Assembly (NCBI GenBank): GCA_041391385.1
Contig: JAWKOD010000002.1
Coordinates: 620,001 to 684,000 of the forward strand
Reading direction: 5' to 3'
DNA: 64,000 bases
Origin: CANIGN01 sp041391385
Lineage (GTDB): Bacteria; Bdellovibrionota; UBA2428
Shown: one piece after another, positions 1 to 8,892 of the stretch
How positions within the stretch are numbered: position 1 is the first letter of the stretch
How the letters are laid out: each line of letters starts with the position of its first letter
Position numbers and translations under genes: made by a program
The notes under the pieces: generated by a model
Told to the model about the DNA's origin: nothing
The model's input: the letters and a program-made list of their open reading frames with translations, nothing else
Database searches by the model: none

Positions 1-201
1 GATTATGTCTAAGCCTTCTTCGTTCACGTTAAAATCTCTTTGAAGCTCCAGGATAAGAACCAAGCGTCTCATGTCTTCGTCGTCAAATTTCATAGTGTCT
101 TGGTCCAGGGGCTTTAACCATTCACGCTGAATGAAACTTTCAAGGGTCTCCTCTTCGATGGCAACTTCTATGCAGAGTTCTTCTAAGCTGTAGAGTTTCA
201 T
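1..201 (-). CDS. cbpM: CbpM-like chaperone modulator, partial (C-terminus outside window)
   Basis: Reading leftward from ATG at 201 the frame is open to the window edge and gives about 67 residues. It begins MKLYSLEEL and contains the segment FDDEDMRRLVLI followed by NVNEEGLDII, which is the MerR-like helical pattern of CbpM. CbpM binds the J-domain of CbpA and restrains its DnaK-co-chaperone and DNA-binding activity. Its ATG overlaps the stop of the upstream DnaJ-type gene in an ATGA arrangement, so the two are probably translationally coupled. Family is inferred from motif and position; the C-terminal part cannot be seen. Confidence 0.75.
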   Translation of the reverse strand, partial: MKLYSLEELCIEVAIEEETLESFIQREWLKPLDQDTMKFDDEDMRRLVLILELQRDFNVNEEGLDII

Positions 202-1124
202 TTTTGAGTCTCCTCAGTTTTGATTGAGTCCTTTGGCTCCGTATTTCCATCACGCCACTGTTGAACGAGAGCGTCGAGTTTGGGGTCGGGCTTTTTAGGG
301 AGCATGACCTTGATTTTAAAAATATGATCACCGCGCTCAGCCTTGTTAGAGGGAACGCCTTTACCTTTAATGCGTAGTTTGGTGCCCGTGTTGGAATGCG
401 CAGGTATGTTTAATAGGATGCTGCCATCCACTGTGTTGGCGGGAATTGATCCGCCCAAGAGTGCTTCAGCAAGTGGGACTTCGATTTCACTTTCAATATT
501 TTGCTCAACACGCGTGAATTCTTCAGAGGGCCGAACACTTATTTCAACATAGAGATCGCCTGCACGTGCTCCTCCGTGGCCAGGTCCACCTTGTCCCGCA
601 AAGCGAAGTTTTTGACCACTTTTAATTCCAGGTGGAATTTTAGTTTGAAGATTTTTTCCGCCCGGGAGAGTGAGTGTTTTTTCGGTGCCTAGGATGGCGT
701 CTTTAAAGTCGACTTCCATTCGATAGACAATGTCTTCGCCAGGTATAGAAAAAGTGGCTCCAGCTCGAGTTCGGCCTCGTGAGCTGGTAGCGCCAGCTCC
801 GCCAAAGATAGAATTTAAAATGTCATCATCAAAATCAAAAGATTGAGAGTATCTCGAATTCGGTCGCGCCTGTGAGTGGGAGTAGTATTGTTGTCTTTGC
901 GCTTGCTCTGCGGCTTCGGTCTCGCCCGCATCGTATTTTTTACGGCTTTCAGGATCTCCTATAAGGGCATAGGCATTTGCAATTTCTTTAAACTTTTCTT
1001 CATTTTTCGTATTCCCCGGGTTGAGGTCGGGGTGATGTTTTTTCGCAAGTTTACGATAAGCGTTTTTAATTTCGGTCTGAGTCGCTTCAGGTTTTAATCC
1101 TAAGGTCTCATAGGGGTTTTGCAT
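198..1124 (-). CDS. cbpA: CbpA-type DnaJ co-chaperone
   Basis: A 308-residue J-domain protein. Residues about 1-65 form the J-domain with the HPD tripeptide (HHPDLNPG) that stimulates DnaK ATPase. A Gly/Phe/Ser-rich linker follows, then two beta-rich C-terminal substrate-binding domains. There is no CxxCxGxG zinc finger, so it is the class B/CbpA type rather than true DnaJ. I start it at the ATG for MQNPYETLGL, which sits at the usual distance from the J-domain; an in-frame start at 1166 would add an atypical 14-residue leader. It is followed by a CbpM-like gene with a 4-nt overlap, the classical cbpA-cbpM pair. Confidence 0.88.
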   Translation of the reverse strand: MQNPYETLGLKPEATQTEIKNAYRKLAKKHHPDLNPGNTKNEEKFKEIANAYALIGDPESRKKYDAGETEAAEQAQRQQYYSHSQARPNSRYSQSFDFDDDILNSIFGGAGATSSRGRTRAGATFSIPGEDIVYRMEVDFKDAILGTEKTLTLPGGKNLQTKIPPGIKSGQKLRFAGQGGPGHGGARAGDLYVEISVRPSEEFTRVEQNIESEIEVPLAEALLGGSIPANTVDGSILLNIPAHSNTGTKLRIKGKGVPSNKAERGDHIFKIKVMLPKKPDPKLDALVQQWRDGNTEPKDSIKTEETQK

Positions 1125-1206
1125 TGCCTTTAATATGGGGTTTTTTTTGGAGAAGGCAAGCCGCAAAAAGGTTGACGCTGCGCGTTGGCTGCGTTAGCTT
1201 CTTCGT

Positions 1207-1812
1207 GTGAGAAAAAAATTAGATTGCTTGTTAGGTTTCCTTATTTTGCTTCTAAGTTTTGCAGCTCAGGCTGGAGAGTTCTGTCATAATGTGAGTCTTT
1301 TAATTCGCTTGGGAGACAAGAAAAGCTGCTATCAGGGGCACGCTGGAGTGGGTCTAGATGATGAATACTACGACTGGGGCCCATCGGATGATACGAAGTC
1401 TGATTTTTTTTATTATCTCTTAGGAGACAAGGGTCAGCCTTACGAAGACATTCGTATGCGCAGTGATTTTACTCGTAAGGATTTGGCTACCGTTGATGAT
1501 ATTCGTCGCTCACTGAGTGGTCCCTTAAACATATGTGCTGCTTATGAAGTACGCATTCGAGTGAATGAAGAAGAAGCTGCTCTGTTGAAGTATTATTGGG
1601 ACTTTATTTACGAAAAGCGTCCCTATTTCCATATTTTTAAAAATCAGTGCACCAATATTGCTTTTTCAAGTCTTAAGTACGCCGGACTCTTTAATCATGG
1701 GAGGGTTGTCTTATTGCCTAAGACTCTCTTAAAAAAAGCTCAGCAAGAGCTCGTTTCGACCTGTGGAAAAGAGAAGGGTCAACCTGCTAAGATTTATCAG
1801 CTAAAAAAATAA
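1207..1812 (+). CDS. Secreted protein, possible permuted papain-fold (LRAT/NlpC-like) enzyme
   Basis: A 201-residue protein with a clear signal peptide (lysines, then LLGFLILLLSFAAQA) and a GTG start. The mature part has a His motif GHAGVGLDDEYYDWGP early and a Cys motif KNQCTN late. That His-first, Cys-later order occurs in circularly permuted papain-fold families such as LRAT-like and some NlpC/P60-related amidases. Several extra cysteines suggest a periplasmic or exported location. It lies divergently beside cbpA and upstream of hemF. The enzyme assignment rests on motif spacing only; no family is firmly recognised. Confidence 0.5.
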   Translation: MRKKLDCLLGFLILLLSFAAQAGEFCHNVSLLIRLGDKKSCYQGHAGVGLDDEYYDWGPSDDTKSDFFYYLLGDKGQPYEDIRMRSDFTRKDLATVDDIRRSLSGPLNICAAYEVRIRVNEEEAALLKYYWDFIYEKRPYFHIFKNQCTNIAFSSLKYAGLFNHGRVVLLPKTLLKKAQQELVSTCGKEKGQPAKIYQLKK

Positions 1813-1884
1813 GTGTTTTGTCTATGATCTATGTCATCTTAAAATTCATTGTCTAAGAAGTAACCCGGTATTACATCTAAGTTT

Positions 1885-2673
1885 GTGAATAGAGAAGAAG
1901 CCGTTCAATTCCTTAAATCACTCAGAGATAACATTGTAAGCTCATTTGAAAAGATCGAGGGAGGCCAGCGCTTTGAACGTAAGAATTGGTCTTACGAAAA
2001 GGGGTACGGTGGAGGCGAAATGAGCGTTTTACGCGGCAAAGTTTTTGAAAAAGCAGCTGTCAATTGGTCGGGCGTTGGAGGAGATAAGTTCCCCATGGAC
2101 GACTCAAGCGGAGCTTTTTTTGCCACGGGAGTAAGTCTCATTACACACATGGCAAATCCAAAAGTTCCCACGGTGCATATGAATGTGCGCTACATTGAAA
2201 CCGAAGAGAAAAGTTGGTTGGGTGGGGGCTATGATTTAACCCCGATGGGTTTTCCCGTAGACGAGGATACCCGGCACTTTCATGAAGTCGCAAAAAACTG
2301 CTTGAATAAATTTTCGCCTGATCTTTATCCAAAGTTCAGTCAATGGGCTAAGGAATATTTTTACATACCACACCGAAAACGCGAGCGTGGAGTGGGTGGG
2401 ATCTTTTTTGATCATTACAGTTCAGCGAACAGAGATCAGGATATTGAGATGTGGCAATCTGTTGGGAAAAGTTTTTTGCCCGCTTATATTCCGATTGTCG
2501 AAAGGCACCTTACAGAATCTTTCACTGAGACAGATCGTTTAAAACAATTGGAATATCGAGCACATTACGCGGAGTTTAATTTGTTGTACGACCGTGGAAC
2601 ACGCTTCGGATTTCAGTCAGGCGGGAACCACGAGGCGATACTTTGCTCAATGCCGCCCATGTGTTCTTGGTAG
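1885..2673 (+). CDS. hemF: Oxygen-dependent coproporphyrinogen III oxidase
   Basis: Converts coproporphyrinogen III to protoporphyrinogen IX in haem synthesis, in the cytoplasm, using O2. Family motifs seen are GGGYDLTP, GVGGIFFDHYS and YDRGTRFGFQSGG, in the right order. The start is GTG. The 262 residues stop immediately after MPPMCSW; many relatives continue 25-35 residues beyond this Met-Pro-Pro motif. Neither other frame after the stop restores a HemF-like tail, so the short end looks genuine rather than frameshifted. It stands alone, with no other haem gene nearby. Confidence 0.93.
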   Translation: MNREEAVQFLKSLRDNIVSSFEKIEGGQRFERKNWSYEKGYGGGEMSVLRGKVFEKAAVNWSGVGGDKFPMDDSSGAFFATGVSLITHMANPKVPTVHMNVRYIETEEKSWLGGGYDLTPMGFPVDEDTRHFHEVAKNCLNKFSPDLYPKFSQWAKEYFYIPHRKRERGVGGIFFDHYSSANRDQDIEMWQSVGKSFLPAYIPIVERHLTESFTETDRLKQLEYRAHYAEFNLLYDRGTRFGFQSGGNHEAILCSMPPMCSW

Positions 2674-2800
2674 TTTCTTTCAGTTTTTAAAATTCAAAAA
2701 AATTTTCGCTCCGCTTAATTGATCTTAATAATGCCGACAGAACTATCTTTTTTATGTCAGTCGAAATATTTTCGGCTTTACCTAAAAAAGGAGGTGTGGG

Positions 2801-3580
2801 GTGCAACTCACTGACAAGCTAAAAAAAGCATTTAATAAATCAACAACAAGTAATATTTCTTATTGGTCATTCATGGCCGGAGTGTGCTCAATCTTTGCAT
2901 TGAGTTCTATCGCTGAGGGGGCTCCCAAGTTTTTAAGTACAGTTAAAAATGGGGATGTGGAAGCGACGTATAAGCACGATAGGCAGTTTTCTTTTTCGAG
3001 AGAAGAAAACGATGTGATCATTAAGAAAATTCTATCCCAACTGCCTCTCGCACAGTCAGCAACCATTGTATCTTCGAGTCCTACGGTGAAGACTCCTGAG
3101 ACTAAAATTGAAAGTCTTGGATACTCCTACCGTAATCTCAAACAAGTACATATGGTTTCAGTAAGTTTTGTGCGGACTGATTTTGTTCCTACTCTTTACT
3201 TTCAAGTCACAGAAAACTGGAAAGATTGCGAAGGTAACCCACAGTATTGTCAGGAAGAAGTTGAATTCAATATTTCGGGCCCAAGCCGAGTTGTAAGAGA
3301 TTTGAGTGATTTTGGAGCTTTTCCTAAGTCCTTAAATGTCTTGAAAGCTAAGGTAAAACTTGCCAATAACTCTGGAACAAGCTTTGGAGCGAATTCTTCT
3401 CCTGCAACTGTCTCTTGGGCGTTTAGCTCTGCCAATATCGAAAATGGAGTAGAAGAGTATCTCCGTTACTTTAGAGGCAAGGCAAGTGCTCAAGAAGAAA
3501 AGATAACCCTTAAAAACTTAAAGCAGTCCATGGCCTTGTGGTCTTCTCAAGTTTCTAAACAAGCGTTCAGTAATCTCTAA
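2801..3580 (+). CDS. Exported protein of unknown function, first gene of subtilase operon
   Basis: I do not recognise this 259-residue protein. It starts at GTG, placed 5 nt after a near-perfect Shine-Dalgarno (AAGGAGGT at 2788-2795), so strong translation is expected. Residues about 20-42 are hydrophobic and end in a plausible signal-peptidase site (SIAEGA). The rest is soluble, mixed alpha/beta in appearance, with one close cysteine pair (CEGNPQYC). It precedes two subtilase-family lipoprotein genes by 19 nt on the same strand and probably shares their transcript, so a role as substrate, partner or inhibitor of the protease is possible but unproven. Confidence 0.75.
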   Translation: MQLTDKLKKAFNKSTTSNISYWSFMAGVCSIFALSSIAEGAPKFLSTVKNGDVEATYKHDRQFSFSREENDVIIKKILSQLPLAQSATIVSSSPTVKTPETKIESLGYSYRNLKQVHMVSVSFVRTDFVPTLYFQVTENWKDCEGNPQYCQEEVEFNISGPSRVVRDLSDFGAFPKSLNVLKAKVKLANNSGTSFGANSSPATVSWAFSSANIENGVEEYLRYFRGKASAQEEKITLKNLKQSMALWSSQVSKQAFSNL

Positions 3581-3599
3581 GGAAAGGGAGTAAAGAAAA

Positions 3600-5540
3600 A
3601 TGAAAAGGTGCAATTGGAAATCTTTACTTGCAGGAGTTTGCGTTATTCTCGCAGCCTCATGCTCTAAATCAAAAAATAAACAAGAAGCGAATCTTGGTCA
3701 GAATTTTAGAAATGGAGAAGTCATCGTACGAGCTGATAATATTCAAGCCGTATTAGATGAGTCTCCAGATCTTAAAGCAGAACCTGTTTGGGTTGAGCTC
3801 AACATGTATTCTGTAGCCGGCAAGTCTATTGCAGGCAAAGAACGAGAATTTGCTGAATCACTCATGTCTAAAGGTCTGGCTACTAGCGCAGAACCTAACT
3901 TTATTGTTTCTATTGCGAAGGATCAGGAACTTAAAGATCGAACAACAGATCCTATGTGGTTAGATCTTTGGGGTCTTAGCAATATCGGTCAAGATGCTCC
4001 TAAGGGAACTGAGGGCAAAGAAGGTGCTGATATTGGAATCCTTAAGGCTTGGGAAAAGACCAAGGGCAGTGACGAAGTTCTCGTAGCTGTTATGGATACA
4101 GGTATTGATTACCTTCACCCTGACTTAAAAGATAACATCTATATCAATAAATATGAGTTTGCCGGTCAGGCCAACAAGAAGGATGATGATCCTGAAGCCG
4201 ATAAGATTTGTATCGATGCTGAGAAAAAGCGTTGCTACGCGGATGACATCTTTGGATGGAATTTCGTTAGTTACAACGAAACTGAACTTTACATGGGCGT
4301 TCCGGGTAAACCCGATCCTATGGATGGAAACGGACACGGTACACATGTAGCAGGTACTATTGGCGCACTCGCCAATAACGGTATTGGTGTTGCAGGAATC
4401 AACCAGAAAGTTAAAATGATCGCACTTAAGGTATTAAGTGATGAGGGTTCTGGCGATTCTGCAGATATCATCCGTGCTATTCGATATGCGGCTTTGAAAA
4501 AAGTTGACGTTGTGAATGCGAGCTTTGGTGGTGGCGGAGAGTCTCAAAACTTCTTGGCTGCTCTTGAGCAGGCTGAAAAAGCCGGTGTTCTCTTTGTTGC
4601 AGCAGCGGGTAACGAGTCTGATGATGCCGATCAAACAGATCATTTTCCTGCATCTTACGATGTAGAAGGCGTGCTCTCAGTAGCAGCTACAGATAACCGC
4701 GATATGTTGGCTGAATTTAGTAACTACGGTTACCAAAAAGTTGATTTGGCAGCGCCCGGTGTGAATATTATTAGTACATACCCCCGTCAATTAGCTGCTA
4801 ACGAAGGAACTCCTGATAATCCGTATAGAGTTTTCTCAGGAACTTCTATGGCAACTCCTCACGTTGTGGGTGCAGCAGCCTTGGTTCTAGCGGATAGAAA
4901 AGACCTTCGAAAAAATCCTAAAGCGTTGAAGAAACTTTTGATGGAAAGTTCTGATTGGAAACCACAACTTGCGGGTCGTGTTAGATCAGGCGGACGTTTG
5001 AACGTTGCCCGAGCTTTAGCGAACGAAGTGGTTAACTTTATGGAAGACAAGAAGTGGACTGAGATTGAATACAAGTGGTCGTCTCCTTCTCTCCCTGAAT
5101 CTCACTTGGATATCTTGAAAACAATCAAGCAAGACGGTGTGAAGGCCATTCAAGCCCACATTGCTTCTAACTTGATGGACTCTATCGATTTGTCAGCTGT
5201 TTATGACGGGGCTCTTCGATTGGTATCTTTCATACCTGGAGACTTAGTTTCTATGCCTCACAGAAATAAAGATTACTGGACTCCAGTTGTATATGGCGAC
5301 TCTATAACACTTCGTTTTGCAAACTCACTTGTTTCTGTGACTAAAGTAAAAGAAAAAAGAGTTGTTACTGAGCCTGAAATTTCGGAAATGGATGGAGACG
5401 TAAGTTGCTTCCCTACCGGAAATCAAGATCCTTCTGGACAGGATCTTTTTGAGTGTACAGTAATGGACGAGCCCTCTGATCCATTTGGTAATAACCGAAG
5501 CGAAGGCTTCACAGTCGATAAAATCCGAGTTCTTAAATAA
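3600..5540 (+). CDS. Subtilisin-family (S8) serine protease lipoprotein
   Basis: A 646-residue secreted protease. The signal peptide ends in a lipobox (ILAASC, Cys21), so it is probably lipid-anchored. Residues about 35-110 resemble an inhibitor-I9-like propeptide (GEVIVRA ... AEPNFIV). The catalytic domain spans about 150-460 with the complete triad: Asp166 in VAVMDTGID, His246 in GNGHGTHVAG, Ser416 in SGTSMATPH, plus the oxyanion Asn338 in AAAGNES. About 170 residues of unassigned C-terminal sequence follow. A Shine-Dalgarno-like AAAGGGAG precedes the ATG. The next gene, 14 nt downstream, is a catalytically dead paralogue. Confidence 0.95.
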   Translation: MKRCNWKSLLAGVCVILAASCSKSKNKQEANLGQNFRNGEVIVRADNIQAVLDESPDLKAEPVWVELNMYSVAGKSIAGKEREFAESLMSKGLATSAEPNFIVSIAKDQELKDRTTDPMWLDLWGLSNIGQDAPKGTEGKEGADIGILKAWEKTKGSDEVLVAVMDTGIDYLHPDLKDNIYINKYEFAGQANKKDDDPEADKICIDAEKKRCYADDIFGWNFVSYNETELYMGVPGKPDPMDGNGHGTHVAGTIGALANNGIGVAGINQKVKMIALKVLSDEGSGDSADIIRAIRYAALKKVDVVNASFGGGGESQNFLAALEQAEKAGVLFVAAAGNESDDADQTDHFPASYDVEGVLSVAATDNRDMLAEFSNYGYQKVDLAAPGVNIISTYPRQLAANEGTPDNPYRVFSGTSMATPHVVGAAALVLADRKDLRKNPKALKKLLMESSDWKPQLAGRVRSGGRLNVARALANEVVNFMEDKKWTEIEYKWSSPSLPESHLDILKTIKQDGVKAIQAHIASNLMDSIDLSAVYDGALRLVSFIPGDLVSMPHRNKDYWTPVVYGDSITLRFANSLVSVTKVKEKRVVTEPEISEMDGDVSCFPTGNQDPSGQDLFECTVMDEPSDPFGNNRSEGFTVDKIRVLK

Positions 5541-5554
5541 TTGGAATGGAGTGA

Positions 5555-6793
5555 ATGAAAATGAAAACGGTGCAAAAAAAATATAATCTCGGAGCATTAG
5601 GATGTTTATTACTCCTTGCCTCCTGTGGAGACATGAAGACAATTGTTGAGGCTCCAAAAGTTACTCTCGACCCTCCTTTAAAGGAGCTAGAAGTAGCCGA
5701 CGATGCTGCGGCAGATGCGGCAGCTCCTGCTGCAAATCCTGGGGGTGATCCCTTAGCTGAAAAGCAATGGGCTTTGAAGCAAGTCGGAGCTCCAGAAGCT
5801 TGGGCTGTTGGTGGAGTGGGCGTAAGACGCATGAGAGTTGCAATTCTCAGTAGCGGCGTTGATTACAACCATGAAGACCTTCAAGGCAACATTGCGATTA
5901 ATGATGCTGAGAACACGGGCTCAGATCAGTTGAAGCCACAACCTATTGATAAAAAAGATAGTGATGGCAATGGTTATGTGGATGACCTTGTGGGTTGGGA
6001 TACTGTAGATAACGACGGATTTCCCTATGATATTCAAGGTGACGGAACAGCTGCTGCTGGAGTAATTGGAGCAATTCACAACAACGGATTAGGAATTAAA
6101 GGCATCCTTGGAGAGGTCTCTATCGTTCCTGTGCGTTATATTGATTCAACTGGAGCAACAAGTGTTGATAAACTTATCGAGGCTTTGCGCTATGTGAACT
6201 CGCTTAAGAAAAAAGTTGATGTTGTTCTTATTCAAGTAGCAAATGTTGATTTTACTCAAAGTGAAGGTGTGGATACAGGCGGATTCTTTCCTGAGGGAAT
6301 GGGCAGTGGCCTTTCTCAAAAAAGCACACTTGATGCTGAGTTGAAAAAGCTTGAAGCCGAAGACATTCCTGTAATTGTTAACTCAGGTAACAGAAGAACA
6401 GACATCGAAAGAAGCAAGGGTGTTATTAACTCTCTTGTAACAAAATCGAATGTCTTTGCTGTTACCAGTGTCGATGATCAGGATGTTAAACCTGAAGCTG
6501 CTAACTTTAGTCCAAGAACAGTTATCACGGCTGCTCCTGGGGTAGGGATTTTAACAACAGCGCCAGGAAGTAAATATGCTGAAGCGAAGGGGACCTTTAT
6601 TGCAGCTGCTCACGTAGCAGCGGCTATAACCTTAGCAAAGGCGCACAGTAATCGTGCAACGACAAAAGATCTTAGAAGTTTGCTGCTAACAAAAGGGGAT
6701 ATCGTTCAGGGTCTGAGCGCACAAGTTTTAGGTTCCAACCGTTTGAATGTTGGAAAACTTGTATCGGGTATTATGCAGCCAGCAGGCCAGTAG
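5555..6793 (+). CDS. Subtilase-fold lipoprotein pseudoenzyme (all catalytic residues replaced)
   Basis: A 412-residue lipoprotein (lipobox LLASC, Cys24) that aligns with the preceding S8 protease over its catalytic domain. The Asp motif is changed to VAILSSGVD (Ser99 for Asp), the His motif to QGDGTAAAG (Asp163 for the catalytic His, Ala for the second His) and the Ser motif to KGTFIAAAH (Phe348 for Ser). The oxyanion Asn is kept (VNSGN, Asn279). The frame is intact over its full length and the surrounding core is conserved, so it looks like a maintained non-catalytic homologue rather than a decaying copy. It is the last gene of the operon and is followed by a strong terminator. Confidence 0.9.
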   Translation: MKMKTVQKKYNLGALGCLLLLASCGDMKTIVEAPKVTLDPPLKELEVADDAAADAAAPAANPGGDPLAEKQWALKQVGAPEAWAVGGVGVRRMRVAILSSGVDYNHEDLQGNIAINDAENTGSDQLKPQPIDKKDSDGNGYVDDLVGWDTVDNDGFPYDIQGDGTAAAGVIGAIHNNGLGIKGILGEVSIVPVRYIDSTGATSVDKLIEALRYVNSLKKKVDVVLIQVANVDFTQSEGVDTGGFFPEGMGSGLSQKSTLDAELKKLEAEDIPVIVNSGNRRTDIERSKGVINSLVTKSNVFAVTSVDDQDVKPEAANFSPRTVITAAPGVGILTTAPGSKYAEAKGTFIAAAHVAAAITLAKAHSNRATTKDLRSLLLTKGDIVQGLSAQVLGSNRLNVGKLVSGIMQPAGQ

Positions 6794-6816
6794 CTCGACG
6801 ACACCACGCAATCTAT

Positions 6817-6863
6817 AAAAAAAAAGCCCGGGCCTTCCATTGGGGAGGGGCCGGGCTTTTTTT
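6817..6863. terminator. Bidirectional rho-independent terminator
   Basis: A run of A, then GCCCGG, a loop of about 20 nt, CCGGGC and a run of T, giving a roughly 13-bp stem flanked by A and T tracts on both sides. It lies between the convergent subtilase operon and comF and can serve both strands. Confidence 0.92.
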
Positions 6864-6890
6864 GTTTTTGAGCGGGTCTTAGCTTTTGCT

Positions 6891-7571
6891 TTAGTAGTAT
6901 GTATGCGAGCGTACTTTTGAAAGTACGAAGGCGCAGTCAACCTTATACCCAGAGTTTTCGAGTAACTTTTTACAAAGCAGCAATGTTGAGCCAGTGGTGC
7001 ATACATCGTCAATAAGGCAAACACGCAAGGCTTCGTTTCCTGGAGTGGGTATATAGTATTGTTGGTTGATGGATTCTTTGCGCTCGGAGCGAGTGAGGCT
7101 TTTTTGCGATCTGTAAATACGTTCTTTTACGAAGACTTTACGTTTGAGAATCGAGGGGGGCTCCTTCAACCCTAGGGCCCTAGAAAGATAACGAGCTAAA
7201 AACCAGGCGAGATCACTTTGCATTCTACTTCGTATGGGGTGGCCTGGAATAGCTGTTACAATATCAATTTTCTTGTTTCTTAACTCCGCAGACCAAAATT
7301 CACAGAGCTCCTTAAGAATGTTTTTTTGCGTAGGCATGAGTCCGTTAAAGGCAGCTGATTTGCAAGAGTAGATGAAACTCTTCATTTCGGGAGTGTATTC
7401 GCTGATGGCATAAAGTTTGAGCCTGCCTTCTAGTTGATGGCTTACACTTCGGGGAAGAAGTGAGTTCTTAATGTCGCGCAGGCATTGAGCACAGGCTACG
7501 GAGCTAAATAGGTTTTGCCAACACGGGCAAGGCGCTTTATTCCTATTGGCGACATCGTTATGGGTAAACAT
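6891..7571 (-). CDS. comF: ComF-family phosphoribosyltransferase-like competence protein
   Basis: A 226-residue protein with an N-terminal zinc-finger-like set of cysteines (CPC ... CAQC) and a C-terminal phosphoribosyltransferase domain carrying the PRPP-loop motif VCLIDDVCTTGSTLL. ComF proteins act in natural transformation, helping single-stranded DNA cross into the cytoplasm or be processed there. I chose the ATG at 7571 (MFTHNDV), which overlaps the end of the upstream comM-like gene by 14 nt; an in-frame start at 7622 would overlap more. Adjacency to comM supports a competence or recombination role. Confidence 0.88.
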   Translation of the reverse strand: MFTHNDVANRNKAPCPCWQNLFSSVACAQCLRDIKNSLLPRSVSHQLEGRLKLYAISEYTPEMKSFIYSCKSAAFNGLMPTQKNILKELCEFWSAELRNKKIDIVTAIPGHPIRSRMQSDLAWFLARYLSRALGLKEPPSILKRKVFVKERIYRSQKSLTRSERKESINQQYYIPTPGNEALRVCLIDDVCTTGSTLLLCKKLLENSGYKVDCAFVLSKVRSHTYY

Positions 7572-8892
7572 GGACGAGCCACTCTTTGGAGAAGTCTTTT
7601 TGTTCCAAGAGAAAATCCTCAAAAAACTTTAAACTATAGGGACTCTCTTCAACCTTGTTCCTATAGGAGTTCCAGAGCTGCGTGTAGATATTTTTTTCTC
7701 TTGGATTGAGGGAAACTTTAAAGGGGAGATCTACATTCTTCTCAGAAGTAGCTTTAGTTTTGAGTGGAGGTGGTGCTAAGCGTTCGGGTTTTGAAGCTAG
7801 AAAAATTTTAACGCCGATTCGATCAAGAAGAGGGCCGCTAAAGCGAGCAATATATTTTTGTCGATGATTTTCCTGGCAGCGGCAGCGAGAAAGGTCGTTA
7901 CCTCTGGCATATCCACAGGGGCAAGGGTTGGCTGTGAGAATTAGCCAAAAGTCTGCAGGCCAGGTACAGAAACCAGCCTTGGTGTTTTTGAAAACCTTTT
8001 TCTCATCTAAGATATTACGTAAAATTTCTCGACTATCGCGAGCGAGCTCTGGAAATTCATCAAGAACTAGAAGACCTCCGTGTGCGAGGGTGAATATTCC
8101 GGGTCTCGGGATTTCGTTGCGAGCAACGCCCACGAATTCTGAGAGGTGAGTTCGTGAATGAGGATTTTGAAAAGGGATGAGGGGAATCTCTTCTTTTCCA
8201 GCGAGGGTCCAGATACGATCAATTTCCTCTCTTTTTACACGGCTAAACTTTGCCTCTAGGCACTCAAGGGCCCAGCGAGCGAGATAACTTTTTCCAACAC
8301 CTGGTGGTCCAATGAGGAGCACGGGGCTTTTGGTGTCGGCTGCAATGTGGAGCCAGAATTTTTCGTATTCACAGCCATCCGCTTTTATTGCCTCTGCTTT
8401 TATGTATCTTTTTTCTATTTTGTAATCTTCCTGAGGAACTTCGCCACTAAGAATAAATGTCCAGAGTTCAGAGATATTTTTAAAGTTGCGGACGTTTTCA
8501 TCGTCAGCGTTTGTCATTTCAAAGGTATTTAATTCACCCGAGAGTGAGATGGAGCCCGAGAAATGAAAAGAGGAAAGTCGCTTTGTTTGATCTGGATTTA
8601 GGGGTTCTGGCCAGAGCAGTGAGATAGTAGCCAGGGCCATAGGAAGTTCTAGAAGTGGAGTAAATTTAGAAATATCAGAGGGGAGGAGGTTGAGGAGTAT
8701 TTTATCAACAGGCCCCCACGGGACAATTTGAGCAACGACGGCTTTGATCTTGTCTCTTGAGTCTCTAAGTGAAGAGGAAAGGTTGCCGCTGAGCGAAAGC
8801 TGCCCGATGCCTCTACTTTTAATGCCTTGTACTAAAATTTCTTTTCTTTCGATACCTTGATATTGAAAACTGCAAACTTCTACAAAACTCAT
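7558..8892 (-). CDS. comM: ComM/YifB-type Mg-chelatase-like AAA+ ATPase, short C-terminus
   Basis: A 444-residue protein with an N-terminal Lon-protease-S5-like domain (about 1-150) and a Mg-chelatase-type AAA+ domain: Walker A GPPGVGKS, Walker B LLVLDEFPEL, and the NPCPCG and LLDRIGV motifs. ComM is a hexameric helicase that promotes branch migration during natural transformation. Family members are usually near 500 residues and end in a helical domain with an RILKVARTIADL-like motif; that motif is absent here, and the protein ends about 60 residues early with an unrelated tail. It overlaps comF by 14 nt. Confidence 0.88.
   Translation of the reverse strand: MSFVEVCSFQYQGIERKEILVQGIKSRGIGQLSLSGNLSSSLRDSRDKIKAVVAQIVPWGPVDKILLNLLPSDISKFTPLLELPMALATISLLWPEPLNPDQTKRLSSFHFSGSISLSGELNTFEMTNADDENVRNFKNISELWTFILSGEVPQEDYKIEKRYIKAEAIKADGCEYEKFWLHIAADTKSPVLLIGPPGVGKSYLARWALECLEAKFSRVKREEIDRIWTLAGKEEIPLIPFQNPHSRTHLSEFVGVARNEIPRPGIFTLAHGGLLVLDEFPELARDSREILRNILDEKKVFKNTKAGFCTWPADFWLILTANPCPCGYARGNDLSRCRCQENHRQKYIARFSGPLLDRIGVKIFLASKPERLAPPPLKTKATSEKNVDLPFKVSLNPREKNIYTQLWNSYRNKVEESPYSLKFFEDFLLEQKDFSKEWLVHVYP

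Noticed and set aside
2715..2740. FliA-like promoter before the subtilase operon (GCCGACAG)
   Set aside because: The -10 has mismatches and no TAAA lies at 15-nt spacing.
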